From Fimbriimonadales bacterium (GTDB lineage: Bacteria > Armatimonadota > Fimbriimonadia > Fimbriimonadales > GBS-DC), in NCBI GenBank assembly GCA_025998675.1, contig AP024673.1, positions 895,221 through 959,220 on the forward strand: a DNA stretch of 64,000 nucleotides. The letters are read 5' to 3'. Below the pieces are notes generated by a model. It was not told the origin of the DNA and did not search any database. It saw only the letters and a list, made by a program, of their open reading frames with translations. A program made the position numbers and the translations under genes. Positions 16,502 through 26,800 of this stretch are shown here, in pieces (the stretch's first letter is position 1; every line of letters starts with the position of its first letter).

Positions 16502-17530
16502 ATGCGCGTAGACCTGCGTTCCGATACCGTGACCCTGCCGACGCCCGCGATGCGCCGCGCGATGGCGGACGCCGAACTCGGCGACGATGTGTACGGCGAA
16601 GACCCAACCGTGAACCGCCTGCAGGCGCGAGTCGCCGAACTGCTGGGACACGAAGCCGCCCTGTTCACCCCGTCGGGCACGATGGCGAACGAAATCGCCG
16701 TCAAGGTGTGGACGCAGCCCGGCGACGCCATCCTCGTCGACGCCGAGAGCCACATCCTGCACTACGAACTGGCGGGTCCCGCCGTGATAGCAGGCGTGCA
16801 GGTGGAGACCTACCCCATCGAGAACGGCGTGTTCCAGCTTCAGGAGATTGAGCGGCGCATTCGGATTGCCGACGACCACACGCCCGGTACGCGCCTGCTG
16901 TGTATCGAGAACACGCACAACCGCTGCGGCGGCACGATACTGCCTCCTGAAATGATGCCCGACCTGCGCGCGCTGGCGGATCGGCGCGGGCTGCGCATCC
17001 ATCTGGACGGCGCGCGGCTGTTCAACGCGAGCGTCGCACGGGGCGTCTCGCCGCAGGCGTGGACGCGCGCCGCCGACTCGGTGATGATTGCCTTCTCCAA
17101 GGGGCTGTGCTGCCCTGTCGGTTCCGCGCTGGCGGGTTCGGAAGCGTTCATTCGCGAGGCGCATCGCGTGCGCAAGCTGCTGGGCGGCGGGATGCGTCAG
17201 GCGGGCGTGCTGGCGGCGGCGTGCCTCGTCGCGCTGGACGCCATGATTGACCGCCTCGCCGAAGACCACGCCCGCGCTCGACGCCTCGCCGAAGCCATCG
17301 CCGAACTGCCCGGCTTCGAGGTGAACCTGCCGACCGTGCAGACGAACATGGTGTATGTGCAGACGGCGCGCCCCGCACAGGAGATTGAACGCGCGCTGGC
17401 GGCGGAAGGCGTGCTGTGCATCGCGCTGGATCCCTACCGCCTGCGCCTCGTGACGCACCATGACATCGACGACGCCGCGCTGGAGTATGCCATCCGCGCC
17501 TTCCAGCGTGTTTCGGGTATCCTATCATAG
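16502..17530 (+). CDS. ltaE: Low-specificity L-threonine aldolase
   Basis: A 342-residue fold-type I PLP enzyme that cleaves L-threonine or allo-threonine to glycine and acetaldehyde. The opening [35 protein letters not shown] and [12 protein letters not shown] are diagnostic. The PLP Asp lies in [10 protein letters not shown] and the Schiff-base Lys in [23 protein letters not shown] hexamer ends only 3 bases before the ATG, too close for an ordinary leader. The gene precedes the YebC-family gene by 12 bases. Confidence 0.93.
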   Translation: MRVDLRSDTVTLPTPAMRRAMADAELGDDVYGEDPTVNRLQARVAELLGHEAALFTPSGTMANEIAVKVWTQPGDAILVDAESHILHYELAGPAVIAGVQVETYPIENGVFQLQEIERRIRIADDHTPGTRLLCIENTHNRCGGTILPPEMMPDLRALADRRGLRIHLDGARLFNASVARGVSPQAWTRAADSVMIAFSKGLCCPVGSALAGSEAFIREAHRVRKLLGGGMRQAGVLAAACLVALDAMIDRLAEDHARARRLAEAIAELPGFEVNLPTVQTNMVYVQTARPAQEIERALAAEGVLCIALDPYRLRLVTHHDIDDAALEYAIRAFQRVSGILS

Positions 17531-17542
17531 GAGGCACGAGCG

Positions 17543-18289
17543 ATGGCTGGACATTCCAAATGGCACAACATCCGCATTCGCAAGGGCAAGCAGGACGCGC
17601 TGCGCAGCAAACTCTTCACGAAGCTGGCGCGCGAGATTACCGTCGCGGCGAAGCAGGGCGGCGGCAACCCCGACGCGAACCCGCGCCTGCGACTCGCCAT
17701 CGAGAAGGCGCGTGAGAACCACATGCCCGCCGACAACATCAAACGCGCCATCCAGAAAGGTACTGGGGAGCTGGAAGGCGCAAGCTACGAGGAAATCACC
17801 TACGAGGGCTACGGTCCCGGCGGCGTCGCGATTATGGTGGAATGCATGACCGACAACCGCAACCGCACCGTCGCCGAGCTGCGCCACCTGTTCTCCAAGC
17901 ACGGGGGCAACCTGGGTGAGACGGGCAGCGTCGCCTGGCAGTTCCAGCGGCAGGGCGTAATCACCATCCCCGCCGAAGCCATCTCCGAAGAGGAGCTGCT
18001 GGAGATTGCGCTGGAGGCGGGCGCAGAGGATGTGAGCCAGGAAGAGGAATTCTATCGCGTGACGACGAGCGTCGAGGACTTCCATCGCGTGCGCGAGGTG
18101 TTGCAGGAGCGCGGGCTGCCGATTGCCGAAGCGCAGCTGGAGTTGACGCCGACCACCACCGTGCGCGTGGAGGGCGAGACCGCGCAAAAACTCATGCGCC
18201 TGCTGGAAGTCCTTGAAGACCATGACGATGTGCAGAACACCTACGCGAACTTCGACATCCCCGACGAAGCGTTCGCCAGCGTCTCGTAA
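17543..18289 (+). CDS. YebC/PmpR-family transcriptional regulator/translation factor
   Basis: A 248-residue YebC/TACO1 family protein. The N-terminus MAGHSKWHNIRIRKGKQDALRSKLFTKLAREI and EGYGPGGVAIMVECMTDNRNRT are hallmarks. The family includes DNA-binding regulators and factors that help ribosomes at proline stretches; which role applies here is not decidable. Good AGGAGG-like site (ATAGGAGGCACGAGCG) before the ATG. It is followed by the rhomboid gene after 17 bases. Confidence 0.93.
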   Translation: MAGHSKWHNIRIRKGKQDALRSKLFTKLAREITVAAKQGGGNPDANPRLRLAIEKARENHMPADNIKRAIQKGTGELEGASYEEITYEGYGPGGVAIMVECMTDNRNRTVAELRHLFSKHGGNLGETGSVAWQFQRQGVITIPAEAISEEELLEIALEAGAEDVSQEEEFYRVTTSVEDFHRVREVLQERGLPIAEAQLELTPTTTVRVEGETAQKLMRLLEVLEDHDDVQNTYANFDIPDEAFASVS

Positions 18290-18306
18290 GGTAGGTTGAG
18301 GCGCGC

Positions 18307-19425
18307 ATGCGCGTCCCGTTGCCCCTCGCGACCCTCGGCATGCTGGGGGTTAACACCGCGATTGTGCTGTGGCTTCCGTCCCGCGCCGAATCGGTCGAGG
18401 CGTGGGGCTTCGTGCCTGCTCAGCCGTCGCTGGTGAGTGCGCTGACCAGCCTGTTCGTGCATGCGGGCTGGCTGCACTGGCTCAAAAACGCGCTCTTTCT
18501 GGGGCTATTCGGGGCGTATGTGGAGCGGGCGCTGGGGGCAGGGCGCTGGCTGACTCTGTATTTCGCGAGCGGCTTCGGCGCGCTGGGCGTCCACTGGGCG
18601 ATGAGCCTCACCATTCAGCCGTCGCTCTATCGGGAGGGCATCGTGGGCGCGTCGGGCGCGATTTCGGGGCTGGTGGGCTACTTCGCGTTGCGCTTCTATC
18701 GGCGGCGCGTGCGGCTGCTGTGGGCGTCGCCGAACCGCTGGGGGCTGGGCGTGCCGATGTGGGTCGGCGTGCTGCTGTGGGTGCTGCTGCAGGGCGCGGG
18801 CGCGATTCTGGAGGCGGGTCAGCCCACTCCCTCCGCGATTGGCTACTGGGCGCATCTGGGCGGGTTTGCGACGGGGCTGCTGCTCGCGCTGATGTGGGGC
18901 GCGGGCGCGCAGGGCGAACGCGAGTTCGCGCTGGAGCAGGTGACGCGCGCGTTGCAACAGGGCGCGGCGGGCGACGCGCTCCGCTGGCTGCAGCCCCTCT
19001 CGCCCGACGACGCGCCGCAAGTGAGCTACCTCAAGGGCGCGGCGTGGGCGATGCTGGGCGACGCCGACGAAGCGCGCCCCCTGCTGCAGGACGCCCTGCG
19101 CCGCGCGCTCCAGCGGAGCGATTACGAACAGGCGTCCGCCGCCGCCGACCTGCTCTGCGAGCTGGAGCAGCTGCACACGCTCGATGCGCCGACCCTGCAC
19201 GCGCTGTTTCAGGGCGTGCGCGACCGTCCGCGCGCCCTGCGCTGGCTGGAGACGCTCACCCGCCGCCCCGACCTGCCCGAACGCCCCGAATGGCTGCTGC
19301 TGCACGCCCGCCTGCTCCAGCAACAGGGACAGACCGACGCCGCGCACGCCGTGCTGCAACGCCTCATCGCCGACCACCCCGACTCCCTGCAAGCCGACCT
19401 CGCCAAACTGCAGACGCGGCGGTAG
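18307..19425 (+). CDS. Rhomboid-family intramembrane serine protease with TPR-like tail
   Basis: A 372-residue membrane protein. About six hydrophobic helices fill residues 5-200. The family landmarks are [18 protein letters not shown] on an early helix, the nucleophile Ser in [11 protein letters not shown] and the catalytic His in [15 protein letters not shown]. The remaining ~170 residues form helical TPR-like repeats ([28 protein letters not shown]) on the cytoplasmic side. It would cleave transmembrane substrates; the nearby prepilin is not known to be one. Confidence 0.88.
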   Translation: MRVPLPLATLGMLGVNTAIVLWLPSRAESVEAWGFVPAQPSLVSALTSLFVHAGWLHWLKNALFLGLFGAYVERALGAGRWLTLYFASGFGALGVHWAMSLTIQPSLYREGIVGASGAISGLVGYFALRFYRRRVRLLWASPNRWGLGVPMWVGVLLWVLLQGAGAILEAGQPTPSAIGYWAHLGGFATGLLLALMWGAGAQGEREFALEQVTRALQQGAAGDALRWLQPLSPDDAPQVSYLKGAAWAMLGDADEARPLLQDALRRALQRSDYEQASAAADLLCELEQLHTLDAPTLHALFQGVRDRPRALRWLETLTRRPDLPERPEWLLLHARLLQQQGQTDAAHAVLQRLIADHPDSLQADLAKLQTRR

Positions 19426-19454
19426 CGGCGTGCCCAGTGGGTACACTTCCCGAC

Positions 19455-20252
19455 ATGCCTCGCATGCGGAGGGCGTGGGGTTTTACGCTGATTGAGCTGC
19501 TGGCAGTGATTGCGATTATCGCTCTGCTGGCGGCGTTGCTGTTTCCCGTGCTGAGCCGGGCGCGTGAGAAGGCGCGCCAGAGCCAGTGCCTGAGCAATCT
19601 GCGGCAGCTCGCCGCCGCGCTCGCGATTTACCGCGCCGACTACGACGGACGCAACCCCGGCATGGGCGACGGCACTTACTGCCCCGGCGTGGTCAACCCG
19701 CAGTTCTACCCGCGCTGGATCGGCGGTATCCGCACCACGGCGCAAGGACAGTGGGTTCCCTGCCACTGGGTCATCGAACCTCCGTTAGACCCCAACGCCC
19801 CTGTGGGCGCGCTCTGGCAGCAAACGGGCGTGAAACAGGGCGCGCTGTACGCCTATGTGCGCAACGAACAGGTCTACATCTGCCCCTCCGACCCGCGCGG
19901 GCAGGAAAAACGACTGAGCTACTCGATGAACTTCGTGGCGGGCTTCATTCCCGAAGCGGTGGTGGAGCGCCCCGCCCAGTTCGCCGAGATGGTGGACGAG
20001 CAGGCGACGCTCAACGACGGCGATTTGACCGCGTTCGATACGCAGGGACGCTACTTCAACTGCCCAACAATCACCCACTTCAACGGGTCGAACCTCGCCT
20101 TTTTCGATGGGCACGCGCGCTGGTTTCGGGCGACGCACACCGTCGAGCGCGTGCGCGAATGCCAGTATACGATTCCCGCGCACTACTTCTGCCCGATGAT
20201 TCCCTTCCCCGACGCGGGCGGCTACACGCTGAACTGCGCGCAGGATCCCTAA
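19455..20252 (+). CDS. Prepilin-like protein with H-X9-DG motif
   Basis: A 265-residue protein with a class III prepilin leader ([29 protein letters not shown]) and the following [16 protein letters not shown]. Near the C-terminus, [14 protein letters not shown] is an exact H-X9-DG motif of the prepilin-processing-associated family. The middle holds several Cys (YCPGV, VPCHW, YICPSD). It is probably surface-exposed or part of a type II secretion/type IV pilus-like assembly. A second member lies at 6063-6716 with about the same N-terminal layout. ATG 19455 or 19464 could be used. Confidence 0.87.
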   Translation: MPRMRRAWGFTLIELLAVIAIIALLAALLFPVLSRAREKARQSQCLSNLRQLAAALAIYRADYDGRNPGMGDGTYCPGVVNPQFYPRWIGGIRTTAQGQWVPCHWVIEPPLDPNAPVGALWQQTGVKQGALYAYVRNEQVYICPSDPRGQEKRLSYSMNFVAGFIPEAVVERPAQFAEMVDEQATLNDGDLTAFDTQGRYFNCPTITHFNGSNLAFFDGHARWFRATHTVERVRECQYTIPAHYFCPMIPFPDAGGYTLNCAQDP

Positions 20253-20267
20253 TCGCCGCGCCTGCGA

Positions 20268-22589
20268 CTACCCCACGAACAGGCGCGACTTGCTCAGCTC
20301 CATCTGCATCGTCACGAGCCGATGGTAGACGCCCTCGCGCGCCATCAGCTCGTCGTGCGTGCCGACCTCCACCACGCGCCCGCGTTCCAGCACGATAATC
20401 CGATCGGCGTTGCGCAGCGTCGACAGGCGGTGCGCAATCGCAATCGTCGTGCGGTTCTGCACCAGCCGCTCCAGCGCCTCCTGAATCAGCCGCTCGGTCT
20501 CGGTGTCCACCGACGCGGTCGCCTCGTCCAGAATCAGGATCTGCGGGTCGCGCAGGATGGCGCGGGCAATCGCGATGCGCTGCCGCTCGCCGCCTGACAG
20601 CCGATGCCCGCGCTCGCCGACCCAAGTGTCGTAGCCGTCGGGGAAGCGCATGATGAAATCGTGCGCGTTCGCCGCCTTCGCCGCTTCGATAATCTCCTCC
20701 AGCGTCGCGTCGGGGCGCGCGTAGGCGATGTTCTCGCGAATCGTGCCTGGGAACAGGAAGTTGTCCTGTAGCACGACGCCGATGTGTCGCCGCAGGTCTT
20801 GCATGCGCACCTCACGCAGGTCTTTGCCGTCCAGCAGGATACGCCCGCGCGTCGGGTCATAAAAGCGGCAAATCAGGTTAATCAGCGTCGTCTTGCCCGA
20901 CCCCGACGGACCGACCAGCCCAATCATCTCGCCAGGGCGGATGTGCAGGCTTACCTCGTGCAGCACCAGATGATGCTTCTCGTAGCCGAAGGAGACATTC
21001 TCCAGGATGATTTCGCCCTTGACTTCGGTCAGGGGCTGGGCGTTGGGCGCGTCGCGCACTTCGGGTTCGGTGTCCAGCACCTCGAACACGCGCTCGGCGG
21101 CGGTCACCGTGCGTGACGCCCAGTCCATAATGTTGGTGATGATGCTCAGCGGCCCAAACAGCATCCCGATATATGACAGGAACGCCACCAGCTTGCCGAG
21201 TTCGAAGTTGCCCTCCAACACGCCGCGCCCGCCCACATACCAAATCACAAACGAGCTGGACATCACCAGAAACGAGATGAGCGGGAACACACTCGCGTTG
21301 ATTTTGCCCGCCACCATGCCCGTCTCGGCGATTTCGAAGTTGCGCTTGTCGAAGGTCTGGATTTCGCGCTGCTCTTGGGTGAAAGCTTTCACCTCGCGGA
21401 TACCTGAAAGCGTGCCGCCCAAGTGCGCGGTCAGGCGCGACCAGCGATGCCAGTGCCGCCGCCAGACGCGAATCACCCGTCGCCACGCATAGCGCGAGAG
21501 CCACACAATAAACGGCGCAGGCAGCAGCACCAGCAGGCTGAGTTTCCAGTCCATCAGCACCATCACGGTCGCGATGCCGATAATCATCAGTAGGTTGAGC
21601 GCAATCGTCGGCGCGCTGTTGACCACAAAGTCGTACAGGGCGTCCGTATCGCGCGTCACACGGCTCATAATCGAACCCGTCTGCCGCTTGTCGAAGTAGC
21701 TGAGCGAGAGCCACTGCAGGTGTTGATAGAGCTGCGAGCGCAGGTTGAACGAGATTTCGCTGCCCAGCCATGCGTTCAGTCGCCCGCGCAGGATGTTGAC
21801 GCCTGTGCCGAACAGTCGGATGCCAATCAGCGCGCCGAGCAGCCAGCCAAACAGATGCGCGTTCGAGCGGGGCACCAGCACCTCGTCGATGAGAATCTTG
21901 GTCAGGTACGGCGGGGTCAGCTCCACCGCGGCGGTCAGTATCGCCAGGAAGGTGGAGAGCCCCATATACTTCCAGTAGGGGCGCACCAGCCCCATCAGGC
22001 GCAGCAGCACCTGCTTTTGGGAGCGGCACGCGGGGCACGAGACGCTGTCTTCGGGGATAGGGCGCCCACACTTCTCGCACACCAGCTGCTTGTGTTCGAA
22101 CGGAGGCGGCTCTTCATTCTTGAGCATCGCCTCGATGCGCAGGCGTGCCTGCCCGAACAGATGCGCCAGCGCGCTACTGTAGCGAACCAGCTCCAACACG
22201 CGCCCATCATGCAGCGCCGCCTCCAGCGCGGACGCGCCGACCAGCTGCGTCGTGCGCACTTGGGCGATGTCCGTCAGGGGGACGACCAGCTGTATCGAAA
22301 CGCGCGGCGCGCTGCCGTTCAAGTAGGGCGCGCCGTTGGCATGCAATCCCCCGTTCTGGCTACCGTTTCTGCGCAGCCATGGCAGGCGCGCGCTGGTGCT
22401 GGTCTCAACAGGGGTGTGATCGACGCGCAGGGTCAGCAGGGTCTCATTCGCCAGCACGAGCCAGCTCTCGCCGAACCGCCCGTCTGGCGACAAATCGGAC
22501 GCCAGCGCGAACTCGAGGTTCGCAGTGCCCATCCGTTGCTCGACGGCCGCGCGCACAAACTCAGGCAGCCGTCGTTGCGCCGTATCCAT
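20268..22589 (-). CDS. ABC exporter with N-terminal zinc-ribbon extension
   Basis: A 773-residue fused permease-ATPase of the MsbA/LmrA type. The ATPase domain has Walker A GPSGSGKTT, signature LSGGERQRIAIARAI, Walker B ILILDEATASVD and the His-switch AIAHRLST. Six membrane helices lie at about 200-500. The first ~200 residues are extra: a beta-rich region (WLVLANETLLTLRVDH, VVPLTDIAQVRTTQL) followed by a zinc-ribbon CEKCGRPIPEDSVSCPAC. The ATG is 9 bases after a TATAAT. Substrate unknown; lipids or drugs are typical of the type. Confidence 0.9.
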   Translation of the reverse strand: MDTAQRRLPEFVRAAVEQRMGTANLEFALASDLSPDGRFGESWLVLANETLLTLRVDHTPVETSTSARLPWLRRNGSQNGGLHANGAPYLNGSAPRVSIQLVVPLTDIAQVRTTQLVGASALEAALHDGRVLELVRYSSALAHLFGQARLRIEAMLKNEEPPPFEHKQLVCEKCGRPIPEDSVSCPACRSQKQVLLRLMGLVRPYWKYMGLSTFLAILTAAVELTPPYLTKILIDEVLVPRSNAHLFGWLLGALIGIRLFGTGVNILRGRLNAWLGSEISFNLRSQLYQHLQWLSLSYFDKRQTGSIMSRVTRDTDALYDFVVNSAPTIALNLLMIIGIATVMVLMDWKLSLLVLLPAPFIVWLSRYAWRRVIRVWRRHWHRWSRLTAHLGGTLSGIREVKAFTQEQREIQTFDKRNFEIAETGMVAGKINASVFPLISFLVMSSSFVIWYVGGRGVLEGNFELGKLVAFLSYIGMLFGPLSIITNIMDWASRTVTAAERVFEVLDTEPEVRDAPNAQPLTEVKGEIILENVSFGYEKHHLVLHEVSLHIRPGEMIGLVGPSGSGKTTLINLICRFYDPTRGRILLDGKDLREVRMQDLRRHIGVVLQDNFLFPGTIRENIAYARPDATLEEIIEAAKAANAHDFIMRFPDGYDTWVGERGHRLSGGERQRIAIARAILRDPQILILDEATASVDTETERLIQEALERLVQNRTTIAIAHRLSTLRNADRIIVLERGRVVEVGTHDELMAREGVYHRLVTMQMELSKSRLFVG

Positions 22590-22598
22590 ACGCGCGTT

Positions 22599-22604
22599 AT
22601 TATA
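22599..22604 (-). promoter_or_regulatory. -10 hexamer of the ABC exporter gene
   Basis: Perfect TATAAT on the minus strand, 9 bases before the ATG and with no ribosome site between, again pointing to a very short or absent 5' leader. Confidence 0.5.
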
Positions 22605-22636
22605 CCTCTGATGAGTGTGAAGCAAGTGTTAAGGTG

Positions 22637-23053
22637 TCAGCGCCTCGTTGCGGTAGCCCCACGCGCCGTTCCAGTCGTAGGTCGGACGCGCACCTGCAAC
22701 CAAGTCGCCAAAGGCATCGGTAATCGGCGCAGGCGAATACGCACCCGTCGGGCTGCTCGTCGCCGCCAAGTCCCCACGCAGGCTCCAGTGCTTGTATTCT
22801 GTGCCCGCGTTGCTTACCTGCTGGTACATCGACCCACCGTAGCCGTAGTATACCCACTGCAACGGGTTATTAAGTGCCTTCGCGATATGATTTCAACTTG
22901 CGAATAGGGGCAGACACACAGGTCTGCCCCTACAGAGGCGCCCTTTTGTAGGGGCAACCCTGTGTGGTTGCCCCTGACGCAGGGTTGCGCATGTCGAAAA
23001 TCTACCGCATAGGCACTTACTACTTTGCCAACTGCAGCGTGTCGCCTGAATAC
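22637..23053 (-). pseudogene. Broken duplicate of part of the RHS core
   Basis: Bases 22637-22867 are a near-identical copy of 24360-24590 in the RHS gene; most differences lie in the first ~70 bases and the remainder looks identical. The reading frame encodes [15 protein letters not shown]...[18 protein letters not shown] and then stops. Homology resumes at 23021-23053 (matching about 24597-24640 with a small deletion) after a 153-base insert holding two palindromic repeats. It therefore is a decayed partial duplication, on the same strand and downstream of the RHS gene and its TPR neighbour. Confidence 0.8.
22905..22975. repeat. Two interspersed palindromic repeats inserted in the RHS remnant
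   Basis: First unit 22905-22932: arms TAGGGGCAGAC and GTCTGCCCCTA around a 6-base loop. Second unit 22949-22975: arms TAGGGGCAACC and GGTTGCCCCT. A third member (GTAGGGGCGCAC/GTGCGCCCCTAC) is at 57209-57236. These resemble REP-like elements dispersed in many thermophile genomes. Confidence 0.7.
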
Positions 23054-23824
23054 CTAAATAAATGAGCGAGGATGAGTACGCTTAGCAATATCATACCAGT
23101 ATCTTGATGTGCGGAAATCGCCCATCTGCTCAGCTAAGTATCCCAAGTAATATGCCGCTAACGCACGCTCACGTGGATAGGGAGAACGACTATAAATCTG
23201 AGTAAGATAGTACCGCGCCACTGAGTACTGACCACGCTCTATGGCAACGCGTGCCATTCCTAACATCGCTAAGGGGGCTCCCAGAGCGTGAGCTTCACGG
23301 TAGTGCTGTTCCGCTAAATTCAGTGTGTGGTTATCGTGATTTTTCTCATATAATGTTAGTCTGAGATCACCCAAAACACGCAGTATCTGACCACGTTCAA
23401 CTCCCTTGAACGGGTGTTGTAGCGCCCAATAGGCGACCTTTATCGCTTCCTCAGTAGCCCCACAATTTTGGAGCGCATACACTAACCCTAAATATCCCAG
23501 AACCTCTTGGGGATGCTTCGCCACGATTCGTCGTGCATATACCATAGAATCTCTCCAGCGTCCTTGGTTTTGATAGTAAACCATTACCGAGACTAATGCA
23601 TTTACATCATTAGGATCTATCGTTAAACGTTTCTTGGCATTTTCATAAGACATAGGCATTTTTTCAGGTGCAGGGAAAAGAATCGGTCGGATGCCCCTTA
23701 TTCCGTGCTGTGGTGCCTTTTGTGGCGATAAAACCAATAGGAACGCTGTCCCAAAAGCTATTATCGCAACCCCGAACCATATCCAATACACCGCACGATT
23801 GAGCCTCTTGTCGTCCCTTCTCAC
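23054..23824 (-). CDS. Membrane-anchored TPR protein behind the RHS gene
   Basis: A 256-residue protein with one N-terminal membrane helix (VYWIWFGVAIIAFGTAFLLVL, about residues 12-32) and then TPR-like helical repeats (ALVSVMVYYQNQGRWRDSMVYARRIVAKHPQE, GYLGLVYALQNCGATEEAIKVAY). It starts with GTG, 20 bases after the RHS stop on the same strand, so it is almost surely co-transcribed. It is clearly more A+T-rich than the flanking core genes. Its position is that of an immunity gene in RHS toxin modules, but no known immunity family is recognised; a general scaffold role is equally possible. Confidence 0.75.
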   Translation of the reverse strand: MRRDDKRLNRAVYWIWFGVAIIAFGTAFLLVLSPQKAPQHGIRGIRPILFPAPEKMPMSYENAKKRLTIDPNDVNALVSVMVYYQNQGRWRDSMVYARRIVAKHPQEVLGYLGLVYALQNCGATEEAIKVAYWALQHPFKGVERGQILRVLGDLRLTLYEKNHDNHTLNLAEQHYREAHALGAPLAMLGMARVAIERGQYSVARYYLTQIYSRSPYPRERALAAYYLGYLAEQMGDFRTSRYWYDIAKRTHPRSFI

Positions 23825-23844
23825 GAATAATCACCACCCTCACA

Positions 23845-26800
23845 TTAGTAGTAAATCAGATTTGCATACTTGCCATGAATGGATGGATCGTAAACTTCCA
23901 CGCGCCCTGTACCAGGATTCTGTACTACAGGAGGATACGGTGAGCCAATGCCTGGAGGCAGGGGATAAAGAGGAAACTCAGGTTTAGAGGGCATCGGAAA
24001 CCTGATGGTACATCTTATAAACAGCAACTCGAAAGATACCTCTATACCATTTTTGCCCGCCTCAAAGTCGACATCTATTCCTGGAGGAAAATTGAAGTCA
24101 ATTTCAACATCGCCTCCTCCAGGCAGATATTCAGGAGGTGTTGGTGTCCACAAATCAAGTATATTAACATAGCCACGTCCATTAACCCATACGTACTCGA
24201 GTCCACTCGGATCCACTGCGTTCACGGGGTCATTCACGCAATACCCATACGCATTCAGCGTCAACGGCGCATAGACAGACCCCAACCACGGATCCTGCTG
24301 CAAGAACCTGCCTACTGTCGGGTCGTACCAGCGCACGCCTACATTCTGCAAGCCGCCCGTCAGCGCCTCGTTCCGATAGCCCCACGCCCCGTTCCAGTCG
24401 TAGGTCGGACGCGCGCCTGCTATCGTGTCGCCAAAGGCATCGGTAATCGGCGCAGGCGAATACGCACCCGTCGGGCTGCTCGTCGCCGCCAAGTCCCCAC
24501 GCAGGCTCCAGTGCTTGTATTCTGTGCCCGCGTTGCTTACCTGCTGGTACATCGACCCACCGTAGCCGTAGTATACCCACTGCAACGGGTCGCTGCTACT
24601 TTGCCGACTGCCCTCCGCTACCAGCGTGTCGCCTGAATACAGGTACACTACCTCCAAACTCCCACGCACCGCACGCACACGACGCCCCAAACCGTCATAC
24701 TCGTACACCCAGCCAACGCCACTGTCCTGTTCCTTCTGCAGACTCACCAAGTTCCCTTCCGCGTCATAGCCCAACAACCAAGTCTCATTCCCCACACGAC
24801 GCACCACGACATTCCCGTCCGCATCGTGTTCCCACGCTTGACCATTGAGCGACACCAACTGGTTCGCCGCGTTGTATGCCATCACATCCGTGAAGGTCTG
24901 CCCGTTCACCGTGCGCGTGCGTGTCAGACGGTTGCCCACCAAGTCGTAGGTGTACGCAATCGTGTAGGGGTTCGTACCCGTGCGCACCTCCCGAATGAGC
25001 TGCCCCTGATGGTCGTAGGTGTAGGTCGTGGTCGCCGACAGCTGCAACGCGCCTTGCGCATCGGGCAGATGCTCCTCTTTCGTCTCTATGCGCCCCAGCG
25101 CGTCGTAGGAGTAAACCTCCTTCCGAAACGGAACCGTGCCCGCGCGCCATTCCATCTCCCGAACGCGTTCGGGATAGGGGCTGTTGTAATAGCGGTAGAC
25201 AACCTCGGTACCGTTGCCGTATCGTACCCGTTGCAAGCGACCTGTGCCCGCCTCGCGAATGTAGTGCACTTCAGGCTGCGCCGCGTTGCCCGTGTGCACT
25301 TTCTCCAGCGCGCCCGCCGCGTCGTAGACATAATGATACCGCTTTAGGGTCTGCCCTGCGCTATCCTTGAGGGTGAACTCGGTCAACTGCCCGCGCGTCC
25401 AACCGTACTCTACCGCGCCTTCAAGGGAATAGTTCTGCGCGTTTGCCCGCTTGTCGTAGTAGCTAATCCGCTCCAGTTCGCCCGTTGTGGCGCGGTATTC
25501 CCACACGGTACGCCGTGCGCTCTGGGCGCGAGTTTCCTCCATCTCCAGCAGTTGCCCCTCCAAATCGTAAGTGTACCGAATCAGAGCGTTGGGCGTCTGC
25601 TTCTCGCGCGGGCGTCCCCAGCTATCGTACTTATAGCGGACGGTCTGCCCGCGCGCGTTCGTGGCTTGCTCCACCCAGCCGAGCGCGTTGCGCTGCACCG
25701 TCCCGCCGTGCCCAAGCGCGTCCTGCACTTGGGTGGTGTGTCCGTAGGCGTCGTAGAGGTACTTCTGCGTGCGGTGTCCTTCAGCGTCCCACGCCTCTTG
25801 CAGCAGTCCGCGTGTGGTATCCCACACATAGGTGGTTATCGCCTCGCCGCCTGCGCCTGTGCCCGTCAGCTCTTTGACCTGCTCCAAGTCGCCGAAGGCG
25901 TTGTAGGTGTAGAACTTTCGGTACTTACCCGACGGCGTCAGCGCGTCGCGAACGCTGCGCAGGCGGTTCAACGCCGTATACTCCAGCTCTACGGCTTTGC
26001 CCGCGCCGTCCTCCACGCGCGTGAGGTTGCCCCGCTCGTCCCAGCAGAAGTGGTAGACGGCGCCTGCAGGCGTCTGCGCGCTCTGGAGCTGGAAGAGGCT
26101 GTTCCAGTGCATCTGCGATACGCGCCCCAGCGGGTCAATCGTGCGGTTGAGCCGTCCCAGCGCGTCGTACTCGTAGGTCAGAAAGCGCCAGTTGCCGTCG
26201 GAGTCTTGGCTGACGGCGTAGTGCACGCGCCGCACCGTTGCGCCGAGCGTGGAGGCGCACTGCCCGCTGATGTCAATCACGGGGCAGGCGCGGATGGGCG
26301 TGGCGCACACCTCCGTGCGGAGCAGCCCACCGCCAAAGTCGCCGCCAGATCCTGGGCGTCCCAGCACACGAAACCCCGTGCACTCAAAAGTATGATAGCT
26401 GGTCGTGTCGTATTCGTACACCACGCCCAACCCTTCCCGATTATCAATCTGGGTGAGCACATAGCGCGGCGCGAACTCGTTGCCGAAGTTTGTGTAGCTG
26501 AACTGATAGGCATACGGGGTCGGGTCTGTGGTTCCGTCGTACGAGAGCGGGGGAAAGATGACCCGCGCCAAGCGCGGCGTATTCCCGCCCATCTCGTTCA
26601 AGGTCGGCAGATACTCAAATCGCCATACTTGTTCGGGCACATTCGGCGCGCCCTCCACACGCACGGCAGCCAACTTACCTCGCCACGCAGGCGGCGCGTC
26701 CTGTCCGTAGTAGCTCAATCGCAACGCCCGCCCTGTGGTATCGACCACGCGCGTCAACTCCCCGCTAACGGGATTGTACTCCAACGCCACGCCCTGATTG

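Noticed and set aside
23845-24195. The RHS tip as a known nuclease or deaminase toxin.
   Set aside because: No HNH, EndoU, deaminase or other catalytic pattern is visible; it is left as an unknown tip.
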